The notes under the pieces: generated by a model
Databases searched by the model: none
What the model saw: only the letters and a program-made list of their open reading frames with translations
Told to the model about the DNA's origin: nothing
Assembly: GCA_030613505.1 (NCBI GenBank)
Contig: JAUWLW010000009.1
Span: 5,353-69,352 of the forward strand
Direction: 5' to 3'
DNA: 64,000 nucleotides
Origin: Candidatus Zixiibacteriota bacterium
Lineage (GTDB): Bacteria; RBG-13-66-14; B26-G2; WVWN01
Part shown: positions 42,313 through 51,767 of the stretch, in pieces
How positions within the stretch are numbered: position 1 is the stretch's first letter
Layout: the number at the start of each line of letters is the position of its first letter
Made by a program: the position numbers and the translations under genes

Positions 42313-42336
42313 AAAAAAGCCGCCCCGCCGGGCGGC
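42313..42336 (-). terminator. Terminator of the lctP-porin operon
   Basis: On the minus strand GCCGCCC (42336-42330) pairs with GGGCGGC (42325-42319) around a four-base loop, followed by six T residues (42318-42313). Confidence 0.85.
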
Positions 42337-42358
42337 CGTTTGCTTTCCATAAAACGTC

Positions 42359-43420
42359 TTAGAACCTGACCTGGAACTGCGCGGAAATTTTGTCGTTGTC
42401 TATCTCGTCGCCCTCTTCTGTGAAGTGCTGGTAGTTGGCCATGAGCTTGCAGTGGTGGCCCGGGTCGAAGTGCAGGTTCACGCCGCCGGTGACGGCGTCC
42501 GCGGCGTCGTCCGGTATGTTACGGGCGGCGTCGTAGCGTTCCCAACGCGCCGCCGGTTCTACGATCTGGAGCCAGGGCCAGGGGAGCGGGTGCTTATAAC
42601 TCCCATGGAGGTAACACCCGGCGTCCGAAAGGTCTACGGTGCCGCCGCCGGCGGGCTGCTGGAAGGTTTGCTCGCGGTAGAGGAGTTCTCCCTGGAAGGT
42701 GAAGCGCTCGTGGTCGAAGGCGACGCAGCCGCCGTAGCGGGCGCCGTCGCCGGTCCCGTAGGGGGCCGTGTACGGCTTACCCAGGTAGTAGTATCCCTCA
42801 AACGTTAGGCCCTTTGTCGTCGCCCAGGGAAGCGGGTTGCCGGCGACGCGGACGGCGACGTCCTTGGCGACGTTCTCGTCGACGCGGTTCGGGCCGGAGC
42901 CGTTTACGGCCGCGACCGCCAACGATACCCAGTCCGGCCTGTCGTGGGATTGGAGTTTGAACTCGAGCTGGGCGCCGACGTCGCGCCCGAGCGGCGGCGC
43001 GACGTTTAACGTTACCATGGAGCGGTCGATTAAGAGCAACTTCGACGTCGACGTGTACGACTCGCGGCTGAACGGCACCAAGAATTGCCCCGCCCGGAAT
43101 TCTGTATACGGGATAACGTCAAGCGTACCGTACGCGTCCATTAGGGGCTTGGCACAGGCGACGTCGAAGTATATGGAGTATCCGGCGTACTTGAAGACGT
43201 CGCCCCGGAAAATAAGGCTGGCCGACCTGAGGCTGAAGGTGCTCACGGTCGGCGCGCCGACCGCGAGCTCGTCGCCGTTTTGGTACGCGTACCGGCCTAT
43301 GGCGTAGCCGGATATTATCAGGTTGCCGTGGGTGGATTTGACTACTTCGTAATCGGCAGCGGCGCCGGCGACCGATATTAGAAGGATCGATATGAGATAA
43401 GGTGCGGACCTTCGAGCCAT
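42359..43420 (-). CDS. OprO/OprP-type porin-like outer-membrane protein
   Basis: A 353-residue protein with signal peptide (MARRSAPYLISILLISVAGAAA). The barrel follows the phosphate-selective porin pattern: RYAYQNGDE, SLRSASLIFRGDVFKYAGYS, then YTEFRAGQFLVPFSRESYTS and RDVGAQLEFKLQ, with C-terminal KISAQFQVRF. Family members allow uptake of phosphate or other anions, but specificity is not conserved enough to call. Positioned 14 bases downstream of the lactate permease gene, with a terminator after it; it may provide the outer-membrane path for lactate. Confidence 0.85.
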   Translation of the reverse strand: MARRSAPYLISILLISVAGAAADYEVVKSTHGNLIISGYAIGRYAYQNGDELAVGAPTVSTFSLRSASLIFRGDVFKYAGYSIYFDVACAKPLMDAYGTLDVIPYTEFRAGQFLVPFSRESYTSTSKLLLIDRSMVTLNVAPPLGRDVGAQLEFKLQSHDRPDWVSLAVAAVNGSGPNRVDENVAKDVAVRVAGNPLPWATTKGLTFEGYYYLGKPYTAPYGTGDGARYGGCVAFDHERFTFQGELLYREQTFQQPAGGGTVDLSDAGCYLHGSYKHPLPWPWLQIVEPAARWERYDAARNIPDDAADAVTGGVNLHFDPGHHCKLMANYQHFTEEGDEIDNDKISAQFQVRF

Positions 43421-43434
43421 AAATTATCATCCCG

Positions 43435-45003
43435 TTATATTGTCCAGAGCAACGTCAAGAGGGCGCAGAGGGCCGTAATGCTTAGGGAGACGAAGATAGT
43501 CTTGCGGAGGACGTTGCTTTCTTCGCCTATGGCGTCAATGATGGCTGCGGCGTTCTGGAGCTTGGCCGGGCTTATGACGGAGGCGAGGCCGCCGCCGATG
43601 CCGGAGGCCGCCGCCCAGACGAGGCCGACTATTTTTATTTTTTCCGCGAACGTCGCGGTGTCGACGTGCAGTTTGGTGAGCATCGCGATAGACGACGTCT
43701 CCGAGCCCGAGATGAAGCCGCCCAGGAGACCCAGGAAGGGGGCGACGAGGCCGTAGAGGTCGCCGAAGGTCGAGGCCGCGCCGTGGGCCAAGACGAAGAC
43801 CATATTATGAAAAGGAACGGGCAATTCCCACCCCGTGGGGCCGGCGACTTTCCCTGAATGATTGATGACGTAGGCCACGGCGAAGTATACGGCCGCGGCT
43901 ATCGCCGGGCGCCAGGATCGGCGTACCCATTTCCGCGCCGCCCGGGAGAACTCTTCCCGCGTCGGCCTGAGGAACGGTAGCGCGAGGAACGTGGTTACCG
44001 TGACCCAGAAGTACGCCTGCCAGAAGAAGCGGATTTTGACCGGGGCCCCCGGTACGACCTCGAGCGGCATGGCGAGCTTTTTGAATACGAGATCGAAGAA
44101 CGGCAGGCTCGGCGTATTGGTCAGCGCCGCGGCAACGACTAGTATTATCCAGGGCGAGACGGCCGCGGCCAGCGACATGCGCGCCCGCGCCGCGCTATCC
44201 GCTTCGGTCGGTTCGCCGCGCTCGTAGAACTTTTGCCCCCGCAGAGATACGTACGCCGCCATGACGACGACGACCGCGGCGCCGGCAGCCACGCCGGTAA
44301 GCGTCGTCATGCCGACGCGGTTCATCCCTATGGCGACGAAACCCGCGGTGAGGCCGGCCACGAGCGTCGGTACGGCCCCCTTCAGCATAAGCTTGAATCG
44401 GCCCACGAGGTAGAGCATGCCGAACGCGATGCCGGTGGACATGACGGGCATGAAACGCGCGAAGTACCAGCCCGCCTCGTTGGGTTCCATGCCGGTGAGC
44501 GAGGCGAATACTACGACCGGGATGCCGAGCAGCGCGTACGTGCAGAGGGCGTCGTAACCGAGAGCCGGCAAGGCGATGGCGACGAAGGAGGAATAGCCGA
44601 GCGCGATCATAATGGGCGGCAGTATCGACACCGGCGTGGCGCCCAGGGAGGCGAGCAGGGTCCCGAAGCCGATGTTGATGATGAGGATCTGGACGACGCG
44701 GTCGTTGCGCGCGATCCCCTTTAGCGTCGCCACCAGTCGCGTCACCGCGCCGCACTCCAACATGACGCCCATTTGAAACAACGACGCCACGACCATGAGC
44801 GTAATGGGTAGCGACTCGACTACGCCTGCGACGCTCGCGACCAAGCAGACGCGGGGAGACGTTTTGAAATAGAAAATGGCGACGGCGAGCGTGAAGAACC
44901 AGCCTATAACGCCGGCCGTATCCGCGGCCTTTTTCAGGAACGCGATGAGGCAGAAGATAACTATTACGGGCGATAACGCAAAAAGGACGGCGAGCCACGA
45001 CAT
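43435..45003 (-). CDS. LctP-family L-lactate permease
   Basis: A 522-residue integral membrane protein with about twelve hydrophobic segments. The family signature is seen in PITLMVVASLFQMGVMLECG (near residue 80), GATPVSILPPIMIALGYS and FISGSETSSIAML near the C-terminus. LctP/LldP proteins import L-lactate or glycolate with protons. The start at 45003 (MSWLAVLFALSP) is chosen because GGAGGT lies 9 bases upstream; longer upstream starts give no ribosome-binding site. Co-transcribed with the porin. Confidence 0.9.
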   Translation of the reverse strand: MSWLAVLFALSPVIVIFCLIAFLKKAADTAGVIGWFFTLAVAIFYFKTSPRVCLVASVAGVVESLPITLMVVASLFQMGVMLECGAVTRLVATLKGIARNDRVVQILIINIGFGTLLASLGATPVSILPPIMIALGYSSFVAIALPALGYDALCTYALLGIPVVVFASLTGMEPNEAGWYFARFMPVMSTGIAFGMLYLVGRFKLMLKGAVPTLVAGLTAGFVAIGMNRVGMTTLTGVAAGAAVVVVMAAYVSLRGQKFYERGEPTEADSAARARMSLAAAVSPWIILVVAAALTNTPSLPFFDLVFKKLAMPLEVVPGAPVKIRFFWQAYFWVTVTTFLALPFLRPTREEFSRAARKWVRRSWRPAIAAAVYFAVAYVINHSGKVAGPTGWELPVPFHNMVFVLAHGAASTFGDLYGLVAPFLGLLGGFISGSETSSIAMLTKLHVDTATFAEKIKIVGLVWAAASGIGGGLASVISPAKLQNAAAIIDAIGEESNVLRKTIFVSLSITALCALLTLLWTI

Positions 45004-45133
45004 CGGCGCGAGACCTCCGGAAAAATAAATTAAATTAAAACTAACACGGCCGGACGACCTAGGCAAGGCAAATAATATTGCTACGTACGTTGCCAAGTTA
45101 ACCTAATATCGAAGCCGATACCGGCCCAAATGG

Positions 45134-45155
45134 AAAACCGCCCCCGAGAGGGCGG
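45134..45155 (-). terminator. Terminator downstream of proline dehydrogenase
   Basis: Minus strand CCGCCC (45155-45150) and GGGCGG (45143-45138) flank a six-base loop; TTTT follows (45137-45134). Confidence 0.75.
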
Positions 45156-45178
45156 CGTTTATAGGGGGCCTTTCCGGG

Positions 45179-46087
45179 TTATGTAAGTTCGTATTTAACG
45201 AAGATGTTGCGGAAGATTTGACCGGCGAGGCGGGGATTTTCCTTCAGGCGACGGGTGGAGTACGCGTACCAGGCGGTCCCGAAGGGGACGTAGATGCGGA
45301 GCTTGTGGCCCGCTGCCACGATTGTATCGCGGAGTTTGGCGTCCACGCCCAGGAGCATCTGGAATTCATATTGATCGCGCTCGAGGCCGTACTCGTAGAC
45401 CGCGCGCAACCCCTCCCAGACCATCTTCTCGTCGTGGGTAGCGATGCCGACGTAGCACCCGCCGTCCAGAAGGACGTCGAGCAGGAGGCTGAAGTTGGCG
45501 TTTACTACGGCTTTGTCCTTGTAGGCCAGTTCCCGCGGCTCGTTGTAGATACCCTTGCACAGGCGAAGGTTGGCCTTGGCCGCGGCGAGCCCCGCGCAAT
45601 CGGCCAGGCTGCGACGGAGGTACGATTGGATAACGGTGCCGACGTTGTCGTACCTCTCGCGAAGGGCGTAATATACGTCGAGGGTATCCTGGGTGCAAGA
45701 AGAGTCTTCCATGTCGACGCGGACGAAGTTGCCGTAGCGCTTAACCTCGTCGCAAATGGCGGCGACGTTTTCCCGGCAGAACGCCTTGTCTATTTTTAAG
45801 CCTAACATAGTCGGTTTGAGGGAGATATTCGAGTCGAGTTTTTCGGCGTCTATAGCCGCGAGGACTTTCTTGTAGGCCTCCACCGCGGCCAACGCTTCGT
45901 CGCGGTCGTCGATTTCCTCGCCAAGGATGTCTATCGTGGCGCATATTCCGCGATTGTTTAACGCTTTGACAACGCGGACGGCGTCTTCCAGTTTGTCGCC
46001 GGCGATGTAGCGGCCGGCGAAGCGCCGCACCAGCGGCCGTGGAACGAGCGGCAGCGTCGCGACGATGGCTTTGTTGAACAAGCTCAT
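45179..46087 (-). CDS. putA: Proline dehydrogenase (PRODH domain)
   Basis: A 302-residue stand-alone proline dehydrogenase oxidising proline to pyrroline-5-carboxylate, FAD-dependent. Family motifs: ISLKPTMLGL near 88, VRVDMEDSSCTQDTLDVYYAL near 124, VIQSYLRRSLAD near 152, RLCKGIYNEPRELAY near 175 and GIATHDEKMV near 214, YEFQMLLGVDAKLRD near 240 (usual 'FQML.G'). The second enzyme (P5C dehydrogenase) is not in the window. ATG start; SD AGGAGGAGC (minus strand) upstream. Confidence 0.93.
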   Translation of the reverse strand: MSLFNKAIVATLPLVPRPLVRRFAGRYIAGDKLEDAVRVVKALNNRGICATIDILGEEIDDRDEALAAVEAYKKVLAAIDAEKLDSNISLKPTMLGLKIDKAFCRENVAAICDEVKRYGNFVRVDMEDSSCTQDTLDVYYALRERYDNVGTVIQSYLRRSLADCAGLAAAKANLRLCKGIYNEPRELAYKDKAVVNANFSLLLDVLLDGGCYVGIATHDEKMVWEGLRAVYEYGLERDQYEFQMLLGVDAKLRDTIVAAGHKLRIYVPFGTAWYAYSTRRLKENPRLAGQIFRNIFVKYELT

Positions 46088-46259
46088 CCGGTGCTCCTCC
46101 TGCGACGGTAGAATGAACGTTAAGTCCGTACTTTACGGCGGCGTTGTACCCGCCGACGGCATCCACTTAATATATCGTAACGAAGGCCGGCTATCAAGCC
46201 CCGGTAACGATAGACGGGGCCCGAGCCTTCCGATAGCCGTTAGCGTACGTAGGCGAATT

Positions 46260-48011
46260 TTAACGAGTGATTACCAATCGCCGGTTTAGCGTTCCGTTGG
46301 CCGTTCGGAGGCGGTAGACGTAAACGCCGGGCGCCAGCGGCCGGCCCGCCTCGTCGGCTACGTTCCAGGCGATCTCTTTGGCGCCGGCGGCGGCGTGGCC
46401 TTCGTAGAGGGTCCGTATTTTGCGGCCGGCGTAGTCGTAGACCTCGAGCGCGACGGCCCCGGGTTGGGCCAGCTCGAACTTGATGGTCGTGGCGTCTCGG
46501 GCCGGGTTAGGCCGGTTCTGATAAAGGGCCGCGCCTTTCGGCAGCGCCTTGCCCGACGCCCGCCCCTTGACCGGGCCGAAGGTCGACGTTTCCCCCTTCA
46601 AGTCCACGCCCTCGAGCAGGTACTCGTAATCGCGGCCCGCTTCGACGCCCCGGTCGACGTAGTTATATGGCGAGCGGCCGGCGACGAGGTTCTCGTTGAG
46701 CTTCGCGTAATCGACCGTCGCCGGTCCTTCCGCGGTCGGCCGGCGGTAGAGGTTGAAGCCCGCCACGTCGCGTTCGTTCGCGACTTCCCAATGAAGCGTT
46801 ACGCCGCCGGCGGCGGCCTCGGCCCGGAACGACGTTACGTTTACGGGTAACTCCGAAAAGCCGAGCTTAAGGAGTTTGAGAAGCACCGGATATTGTTCGG
46901 CGCAGGTGATGGGGATTTGGTAGGCCGGCGGTTGTTGGGAGGTATCGATCTCGAACGTGAAGCCCCAGCACTTGTCGTGGCCTTTACCGTCGTATTCCCA
47001 ATCGCACGCCGTCCCGCTCCCCAGGTAGCGCAACGTTTCCCAGAAATTGCCGTGCCGCCACCCCGATAAAGTTTCTATGAGATATAACGAGACGTTTTTG
47101 AAGTACGTATAATCGGGCTCGGGGGGATGGCCGTAATCGTGGTTCCAGGGATACATGCAATATCGGCCGGACGAGTGATAATTTAGGGCGTAATTAAACT
47201 GGTGTTCGTTGCTATTGACGAGGTCGCGGATAGCTTGGGTTTCCGGTTCCGAAAAGGCGTAGGGGCCGCAATAGGTAGAGGCGTTCGGGTTGTGACTGCA
47301 CCCCGGTACTTTACCCCACTCGTAGTCGTAATTACGGTTGAGGTCGACGCCGTAGCTCCCGCCGCCGTTGTCTCGGCGGTTTTTTCGCCACCTGTTGTAA
47401 ACCTTGAAGACGTGGTTGTGGCCGTCAGGGTTAAGCATGGGGATTATCCAGGTCTCGACGTTATCGACTATCAGCTTGACGTCGGGATCGGTCGGGTATT
47501 TCTCGCATAATTTCTTGGCGAGGTAAAGCGGCACCTCGACCGTCATGATCTCGTTGGCGTGGTGGTTGCCGTCTATGAGGATATCCTTTTCGGCTGCCTC
47601 GTGCGTCGCGACGTTGTCTGATATCTTCAGCGCCCAGATTTCGCGTTTCTCCCACGTATCGCCGACGTCGTAGAGCCTGCAGATATTCGGGTAGGTGCTG
47701 GCGAGCCCTTGTAATATGGAAACCATCTCGTCGTACTCGGTATACTCGGAGGGCGGCGCGTCGGCGGTATCGATTTCGTCCAGAACGTCGTAGGAGATAC
47801 TTTTAAGGCCAAGGACGGCGAGGTCGTCGGCCGACGCGTATAGGTCAAAGTGACCGGCGGCGTCCGCCCCGGCGACGTCGAAATCGTAGCGTCGCAGGTC
47901 GGCCATAAGGCGAGCCGGGTCGGCGTACGCGCGCGTTAAGTAAACGGTATCCGCGGCGGCTCCCGCGGCCAACGCAGCGACCACGGTTACAAATAATACT
48001 ACGCTTTTCAC
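46260..48011 (-). CDS. Secreted M14 zinc carboxypeptidase, FlgD-like C-terminus (copy 1)
   Basis: A 583-residue protein with signal peptide (to about residue 20). The catalytic domain shows NHHANEIMTVE, zinc HxxE at 151-154, IPMLNPDGHNHVF, GVDLNRNYDYEWG with substrate-binding Asn-Arg, NYHSSGR with the third zinc ligand His, and FTFEIDTS with the catalytic Glu. It is followed by an Fn3-like domain (opening VNVTSFRAEAAAGGVTLHW) and a FlgD-type domain (NRPNPARDATTIKF). GTG start with gaggaggtga 6 bases upstream. It hydrolyses C-terminal residues, probably outside the cell. Copy 2 lies directly upstream on the same strand. Confidence 0.92.
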   Translation of the reverse strand: MKSVVLFVTVVAALAAGAAADTVYLTRAYADPARLMADLRRYDFDVAGADAAGHFDLYASADDLAVLGLKSISYDVLDEIDTADAPPSEYTEYDEMVSILQGLASTYPNICRLYDVGDTWEKREIWALKISDNVATHEAAEKDILIDGNHHANEIMTVEVPLYLAKKLCEKYPTDPDVKLIVDNVETWIIPMLNPDGHNHVFKVYNRWRKNRRDNGGGSYGVDLNRNYDYEWGKVPGCSHNPNASTYCGPYAFSEPETQAIRDLVNSNEHQFNYALNYHSSGRYCMYPWNHDYGHPPEPDYTYFKNVSLYLIETLSGWRHGNFWETLRYLGSGTACDWEYDGKGHDKCWGFTFEIDTSQQPPAYQIPITCAEQYPVLLKLLKLGFSELPVNVTSFRAEAAAGGVTLHWEVANERDVAGFNLYRRPTAEGPATVDYAKLNENLVAGRSPYNYVDRGVEAGRDYEYLLEGVDLKGETSTFGPVKGRASGKALPKGAALYQNRPNPARDATTIKFELAQPGAVALEVYDYAGRKIRTLYEGHAAAGAKEIAWNVADEAGRPLAPGVYVYRLRTANGTLNRRLVITR

Positions 48012-48037
48012 GCCGTCACCTCCTCGGGGTAACCGTT

Positions 48038-48074
48038 AAAAAAGCCCGGTTCGGCGCGAGCGCCGCCGGGCTTT
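48038..48074 (-). terminator. Terminator between the tandem carboxypeptidase genes
   Basis: Minus strand AAAGCCCGG (48074-48066) pairs with CCGGGCTTT (48049-48041), with GGCGC/GCGCC inside; a T run follows. Only about 20 bases then separate it from the Shine-Dalgarno of copy 1. Confidence 0.8.
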
Positions 48075-48104
48075 CGTCATTATTATCTGTTAGGTCGTCT
48101 CAAG

Positions 48105-49853
48105 TTAACGGGTTACGACCAAGCGCCGACTGAGCGTTTCGGCGCTCGTCCGCAGCCGGTAGACGTAAACGCCGGGCGCCAGCGGCCGGCCCGCCTCGTC
48201 GGCTACGTTCCAGGCGACCTCTGTGGCGCCGGCGTCGGCGTGGCCTTCAAAAAGCGGCCGTATTTTGCGGCCGGCGTAGTCGTAGACCTCGAGCGCGACG
48301 GCCCCGGGTTGGGCCAGCTCGAACTTGATGGTCGTGGCGTCTCGAGCCGGGTTAGGCCGGTTCTGATAAAGGGCCGCGCCTTTCGGCAGCGCCTTGCCCG
48401 ACGCCCGTCCCTTGACCGGGCCGAAGGTCGACGTGCCCCCCTTCAAGTCCACGCCCTCGAGCAGGTATTCGTAGTCGCGGCCCGCCTCGGCGCCGCGGTC
48501 GACGTAGTTATACGGCGAGCGGCCGGCGATGAGGTTTTTGTTGAGCTTCGCGTAATCGACCGGCGCCGGCCCTTCCGCGGTCGGCCGGCGGTAGAGGTTG
48601 AAGCCCGCCACGTCGCGTTCGTTGGCGACTTCCCAGTGAAGCGCTACGCCGCCGGCGGCGGCCTCGGCCCGGAACGACGTTACGTTTACGGGTAACTCCG
48701 AAAAGCCGAGCTTAAGGAGTTTGAGGAGCACCGGATATTGTTCGGCGCAGGTGATGGGGATTTGGTAGGCCGGCGGTTGTTGGGAGGTATCGATCTCGAA
48801 CGTGAAACCCCAATCTTTGGGGTGGCCTTTACCGTCGTATTCCCAGTCTACGGCGTTGCCGGAGGCCAAGTAGCGAAGGATTTCCCAGTCGTTGCCGTGC
48901 CGCCAGCCTGGCAAGGTCTCGAGCAGGTACGTCGCGACGTTCTTGTAATACGTGTAATGGGGCTCCGGCGGGTGGCCGTAGGTATAAGCCCACGGGTAGA
49001 GCATGGCCCGGCCGGAGGAGTGGTAGTTTAACGTATACGCGAATTGGTGGTTAACGTCGTTGATGAGGTCCCGGATCGCCTGGTTCTCCGGTTCGGAAAA
49101 AGGGGAGGGGCCGCAGTAAGTCCTATCATTGGGGTTATGGCTCGCGCCGGATTCGCCCCAGTGATAGTCGTAGTTGCGGTTGAGGTCGACGCCGTAGATG
49201 CCGCCGCCGTTGTCGCGGCGGTTCTTACGCCACCTGTTATCCTCCGTGAAAACCCAGTTGTGGCCGTCCGGGTTGAGCATGGGGATTATCCATGTCTCGA
49301 CGTTATCGACTATCAGCTTCACGCCGGGGTCGGTCGCGTATTTCTCGCACAAGTTCTTGGCGAGGTAAAGCGGCACCTCGACCGTCATGATCTCGTTGGC
49401 GTGGTGGCAACCGTTTATAAGGATGTCTTTCTCCGCCGTCTCGTGCGTCGCGACGTTGTCTGATATCTTCAGCGCCCAGATTTCACGCTTCTCCCAGGTG
49501 TCGCCGACGTCGTAAAGTTTACAAATATTGGGGTAGGTATTCGCGAACCCTTGCAATATCGGTACCATCTCATGGTACTCAGTGTACTCCGGAGGAGGTG
49601 CGTCGGAGGTATCGATTTCGTCCAGAACGTCGTAGGAGATACCTTTAAGGCCAAGGACGGCGAGGTCGTCGGCCGACGCGTATAGGTCGAAGTGGTCGCC
49701 GGGTACGGCGCCGTCTACGTCGAAGTCGTACTCCGCCAGATCGGTCATAAGGCGGGACGGGTCCGCGTAGGCGCGCGTCCAATAAAGCGTGTCCGCGGAC
49801 GCGCCGGCGGCCAGGGCGGTTCCTAAGATTGTGACAACTACTATAGCTCTCAT
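48105..49853 (-). CDS. Secreted M14 zinc carboxypeptidase, FlgD-like C-terminus (copy 2)
   Basis: A 582-residue paralogue of copy 1. Zinc and catalytic residues match: CHHANEIMTVE, GVDLNRNYDYHWG, LNYHSSGRAMLYPW, FTFEIDTS. The Fn3-like and FlgD-type C-terminal halves are almost the same as in copy 1, while the substrate-pocket stretches differ: RAMLYPWAYTYG against RYCMYPWNHDYG, and ASGNAVDWEYDGKG against GSGTACDWEYDGKG. Hence a recent tandem duplication with divergence focused on the pocket. Signal peptide at the start; ATG with gaggagc upstream. Its transcript meets a terminator before copy 1. Confidence 0.92.
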   Translation of the reverse strand: MRAIVVVTILGTALAAGASADTLYWTRAYADPSRLMTDLAEYDFDVDGAVPGDHFDLYASADDLAVLGLKGISYDVLDEIDTSDAPPPEYTEYHEMVPILQGFANTYPNICKLYDVGDTWEKREIWALKISDNVATHETAEKDILINGCHHANEIMTVEVPLYLAKNLCEKYATDPGVKLIVDNVETWIIPMLNPDGHNWVFTEDNRWRKNRRDNGGGIYGVDLNRNYDYHWGESGASHNPNDRTYCGPSPFSEPENQAIRDLINDVNHQFAYTLNYHSSGRAMLYPWAYTYGHPPEPHYTYYKNVATYLLETLPGWRHGNDWEILRYLASGNAVDWEYDGKGHPKDWGFTFEIDTSQQPPAYQIPITCAEQYPVLLKLLKLGFSELPVNVTSFRAEAAAGGVALHWEVANERDVAGFNLYRRPTAEGPAPVDYAKLNKNLIAGRSPYNYVDRGAEAGRDYEYLLEGVDLKGGTSTFGPVKGRASGKALPKGAALYQNRPNPARDATTIKFELAQPGAVALEVYDYAGRKIRPLFEGHADAGATEVAWNVADEAGRPLAPGVYVYRLRTSAETLSRRLVVTR

Positions 49854-50116
49854 CTGAGCTCCTCGTTCAGGTTTACAGGGCGGGCCTTTATACGTTTACT
49901 AAATAACGCCATCGTGGCGCAACGTATCGCTTTACCTATAGCGTTACCCCAAGCTTATTAATAAATAATCCTCATTGTCAACAATTAATATATTAGGCGC
50001 TCGGAAGCCCTAAACCTTTATTATTCAATAAGATACGTGTGTTAAGCAAGTTTTTTTCCACATACTATTAACATAGTCGTTATTTGGCGGAAGCGCCTTA
50101 TTTCTTTGGGGTTGCG

Positions 50117-51721
50117 CTAATTATTCGTTAATGATGAAACCTTGTCAGGACGTAATATCGTATCCTTGGCACACCTTTCGTCGTCGCGGTTCGGGTGGTC
50201 CAAATTGAAGTGAAGGCCGCGGCTTTCGGGGCGGGCTTGCGCGGAATGTACGATTAATTGGGCCACCGTTACTATGTTATGGAGCTCGACCAGGTCGTGG
50301 TTCAGGTTGGCGGTGGCGATAAGCTTATCCACGTTGCGACGGATGACCGCCAGCCGTTCCGCCGCCATCTCGAGACGGCGGTCACTCCGCACGATGCCGA
50401 CGAAGTCCCTCATCGTTCGCCGCACCAGGTACCAGTCGTGAGAGACCGCTACCGGCTCGTGGTCGTTGACGCGCTTGCCGTTCCACGCCACGGCCGCTTC
50501 CGCCTCCGGAGCGAGGCCTATTTCTTCCGCCGCGGCATCGGCGGCCCGTTTGGCGAAGACGACCGCCTCCAGGAGAGAGTTCGAGGCCAGGCGGTTGGCG
50601 CCGTGAAGGCCGGTGCAGGCGACTTCTCCCACGGCGTAGAGCCCCGGCAATTCCGTACGGCCGGAGAGGTCCGTCAGTACGCCGCCGCAGCAATAATGGG
50701 CCGAAGGGGCTACCGGCGCGGGTTCCACCGCCAGGTCGATGCCGTATTCGAGGCATTTGGAATAAATATACGGAAATCTTTTCTCCAATTTCTCCTTGCC
50801 CATATCCGTGACGTCGAGAAAGACGTGGTCCGTCCCGGCCTTCTTCGTCTCCTGGTCGATAGCGCGAGCCACGACGTCGCGCGGTCCCAGGTCCGCATCC
50901 TGATGATAATTTACCATGAACCGTTCGCCGTTTTTATTGAGTAAAACGCCCCCCTCGCCGCGAAGCGATTCCGAGAGAAGGAATGACCGTTCGGGAAGCG
51001 TTTTGGCGCCCGGGCGGAAGAGGCAGGTGGGGTGGAACTGGAAGAACTCCATATTGGCTACGGCGACGCCGGCGCGCCAGGCCGCGGCGATGCCGTCGCC
51101 GGTGCTCACGTCCGGGTTCGAGGTGATGAGGTAGACTTTACCGGCGCCGCCGGTCGCGAGGACCGTCGCTCGCGCGGCGAACGACATTACGTTGCCGTCG
51201 GCGCTCAGGACGTACGCCCCCCGGCACCGGCGGCCTTCGCCGTCCCCCCTCACGACTAAGTCGAGCGCGAGGTGGTTTTCGAAAATGTCGACGTTGGCCC
51301 GTCGACTCAGCGTGTCTATCAGCGCATCTTCTATCGCTTTACCGGTCAAGTCCGCGGCGTGCAGGATGCGCCGGCGCGAGTGCCCGCCCTCCATCCCCAG
51401 GTCGTAGCCGCCGTCCTGTTCTTTGGTGAACTCGACGCCCAGTTGGGCGAGTTCCACCACCCGCCGGGGCCCTTCGCGCACTACCGTTTCGACCACGTCT
51501 TCGTGGCACAGGCCCGCGCCGGCTCGGATGGTGTCCTGGGCGTGGAGATTTACGTCGTCGTCGGGCGACGTGACGGCGGCGATGCCGCCCTGGGCGAGTG
51601 CGGTGGAGCTGTCCGTAAGGCCGCGTTTGGTGACCAGGCCCACGCGGCCGCGGTCGCCGAATTCCAACGCCGTATATAGGCCCGCCAGCCCCGAGCCGAT
51701 TACGAGAAGGTCGAAATCCAT
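50117..51721 (-). CDS. nadB: L-aspartate oxidase
   Basis: A 534-residue flavoenzyme oxidising L-aspartate to iminoaspartate for NAD synthesis. VIGSGLAGLYTALEFGDRG is the FAD loop, SSTALAQGGIAAV near residue 37 and HSRRRILHAADLTGKAI near 113 are family signatures, EVACTGLHGANRLASNSLLE near 375 likewise. The C-terminal helical domain includes ERLAVIRRNVDKLIATANLN. nadA and nadC are not in the window. ATG at 51721 has no Shine-Dalgarno; a TATAAT lies just 10 bases upstream, suggesting a leaderless mRNA. An in-frame upstream ATG at 51769 gives an implausible N-terminus. Confidence 0.94.
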   Translation of the reverse strand: MDFDLLVIGSGLAGLYTALEFGDRGRVGLVTKRGLTDSSTALAQGGIAAVTSPDDDVNLHAQDTIRAGAGLCHEDVVETVVREGPRRVVELAQLGVEFTKEQDGGYDLGMEGGHSRRRILHAADLTGKAIEDALIDTLSRRANVDIFENHLALDLVVRGDGEGRRCRGAYVLSADGNVMSFAARATVLATGGAGKVYLITSNPDVSTGDGIAAAWRAGVAVANMEFFQFHPTCLFRPGAKTLPERSFLLSESLRGEGGVLLNKNGERFMVNYHQDADLGPRDVVARAIDQETKKAGTDHVFLDVTDMGKEKLEKRFPYIYSKCLEYGIDLAVEPAPVAPSAHYCCGGVLTDLSGRTELPGLYAVGEVACTGLHGANRLASNSLLEAVVFAKRAADAAAEEIGLAPEAEAAVAWNGKRVNDHEPVAVSHDWYLVRRTMRDFVGIVRSDRRLEMAAERLAVIRRNVDKLIATANLNHDLVELHNIVTVAQLIVHSAQARPESRGLHFNLDHPNRDDERCAKDTILRPDKVSSLTNN

Positions 51722-51730
51722 AATCCCGTA

Positions 51731-51759
51731 ATTATAACATTCGTTATCATAAAACGCAA
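51731..51759 (-). promoter_or_regulatory. Promoter of nadB, implying a leaderless transcript
   Basis: Minus strand TTGCGT (51759-51754), 17 bases, TATAAT (51736-51731). ATG begins at 51721, 9 bases after the -10 box. Confidence 0.65.
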
Positions 51760-51767
51760 AAATAATC

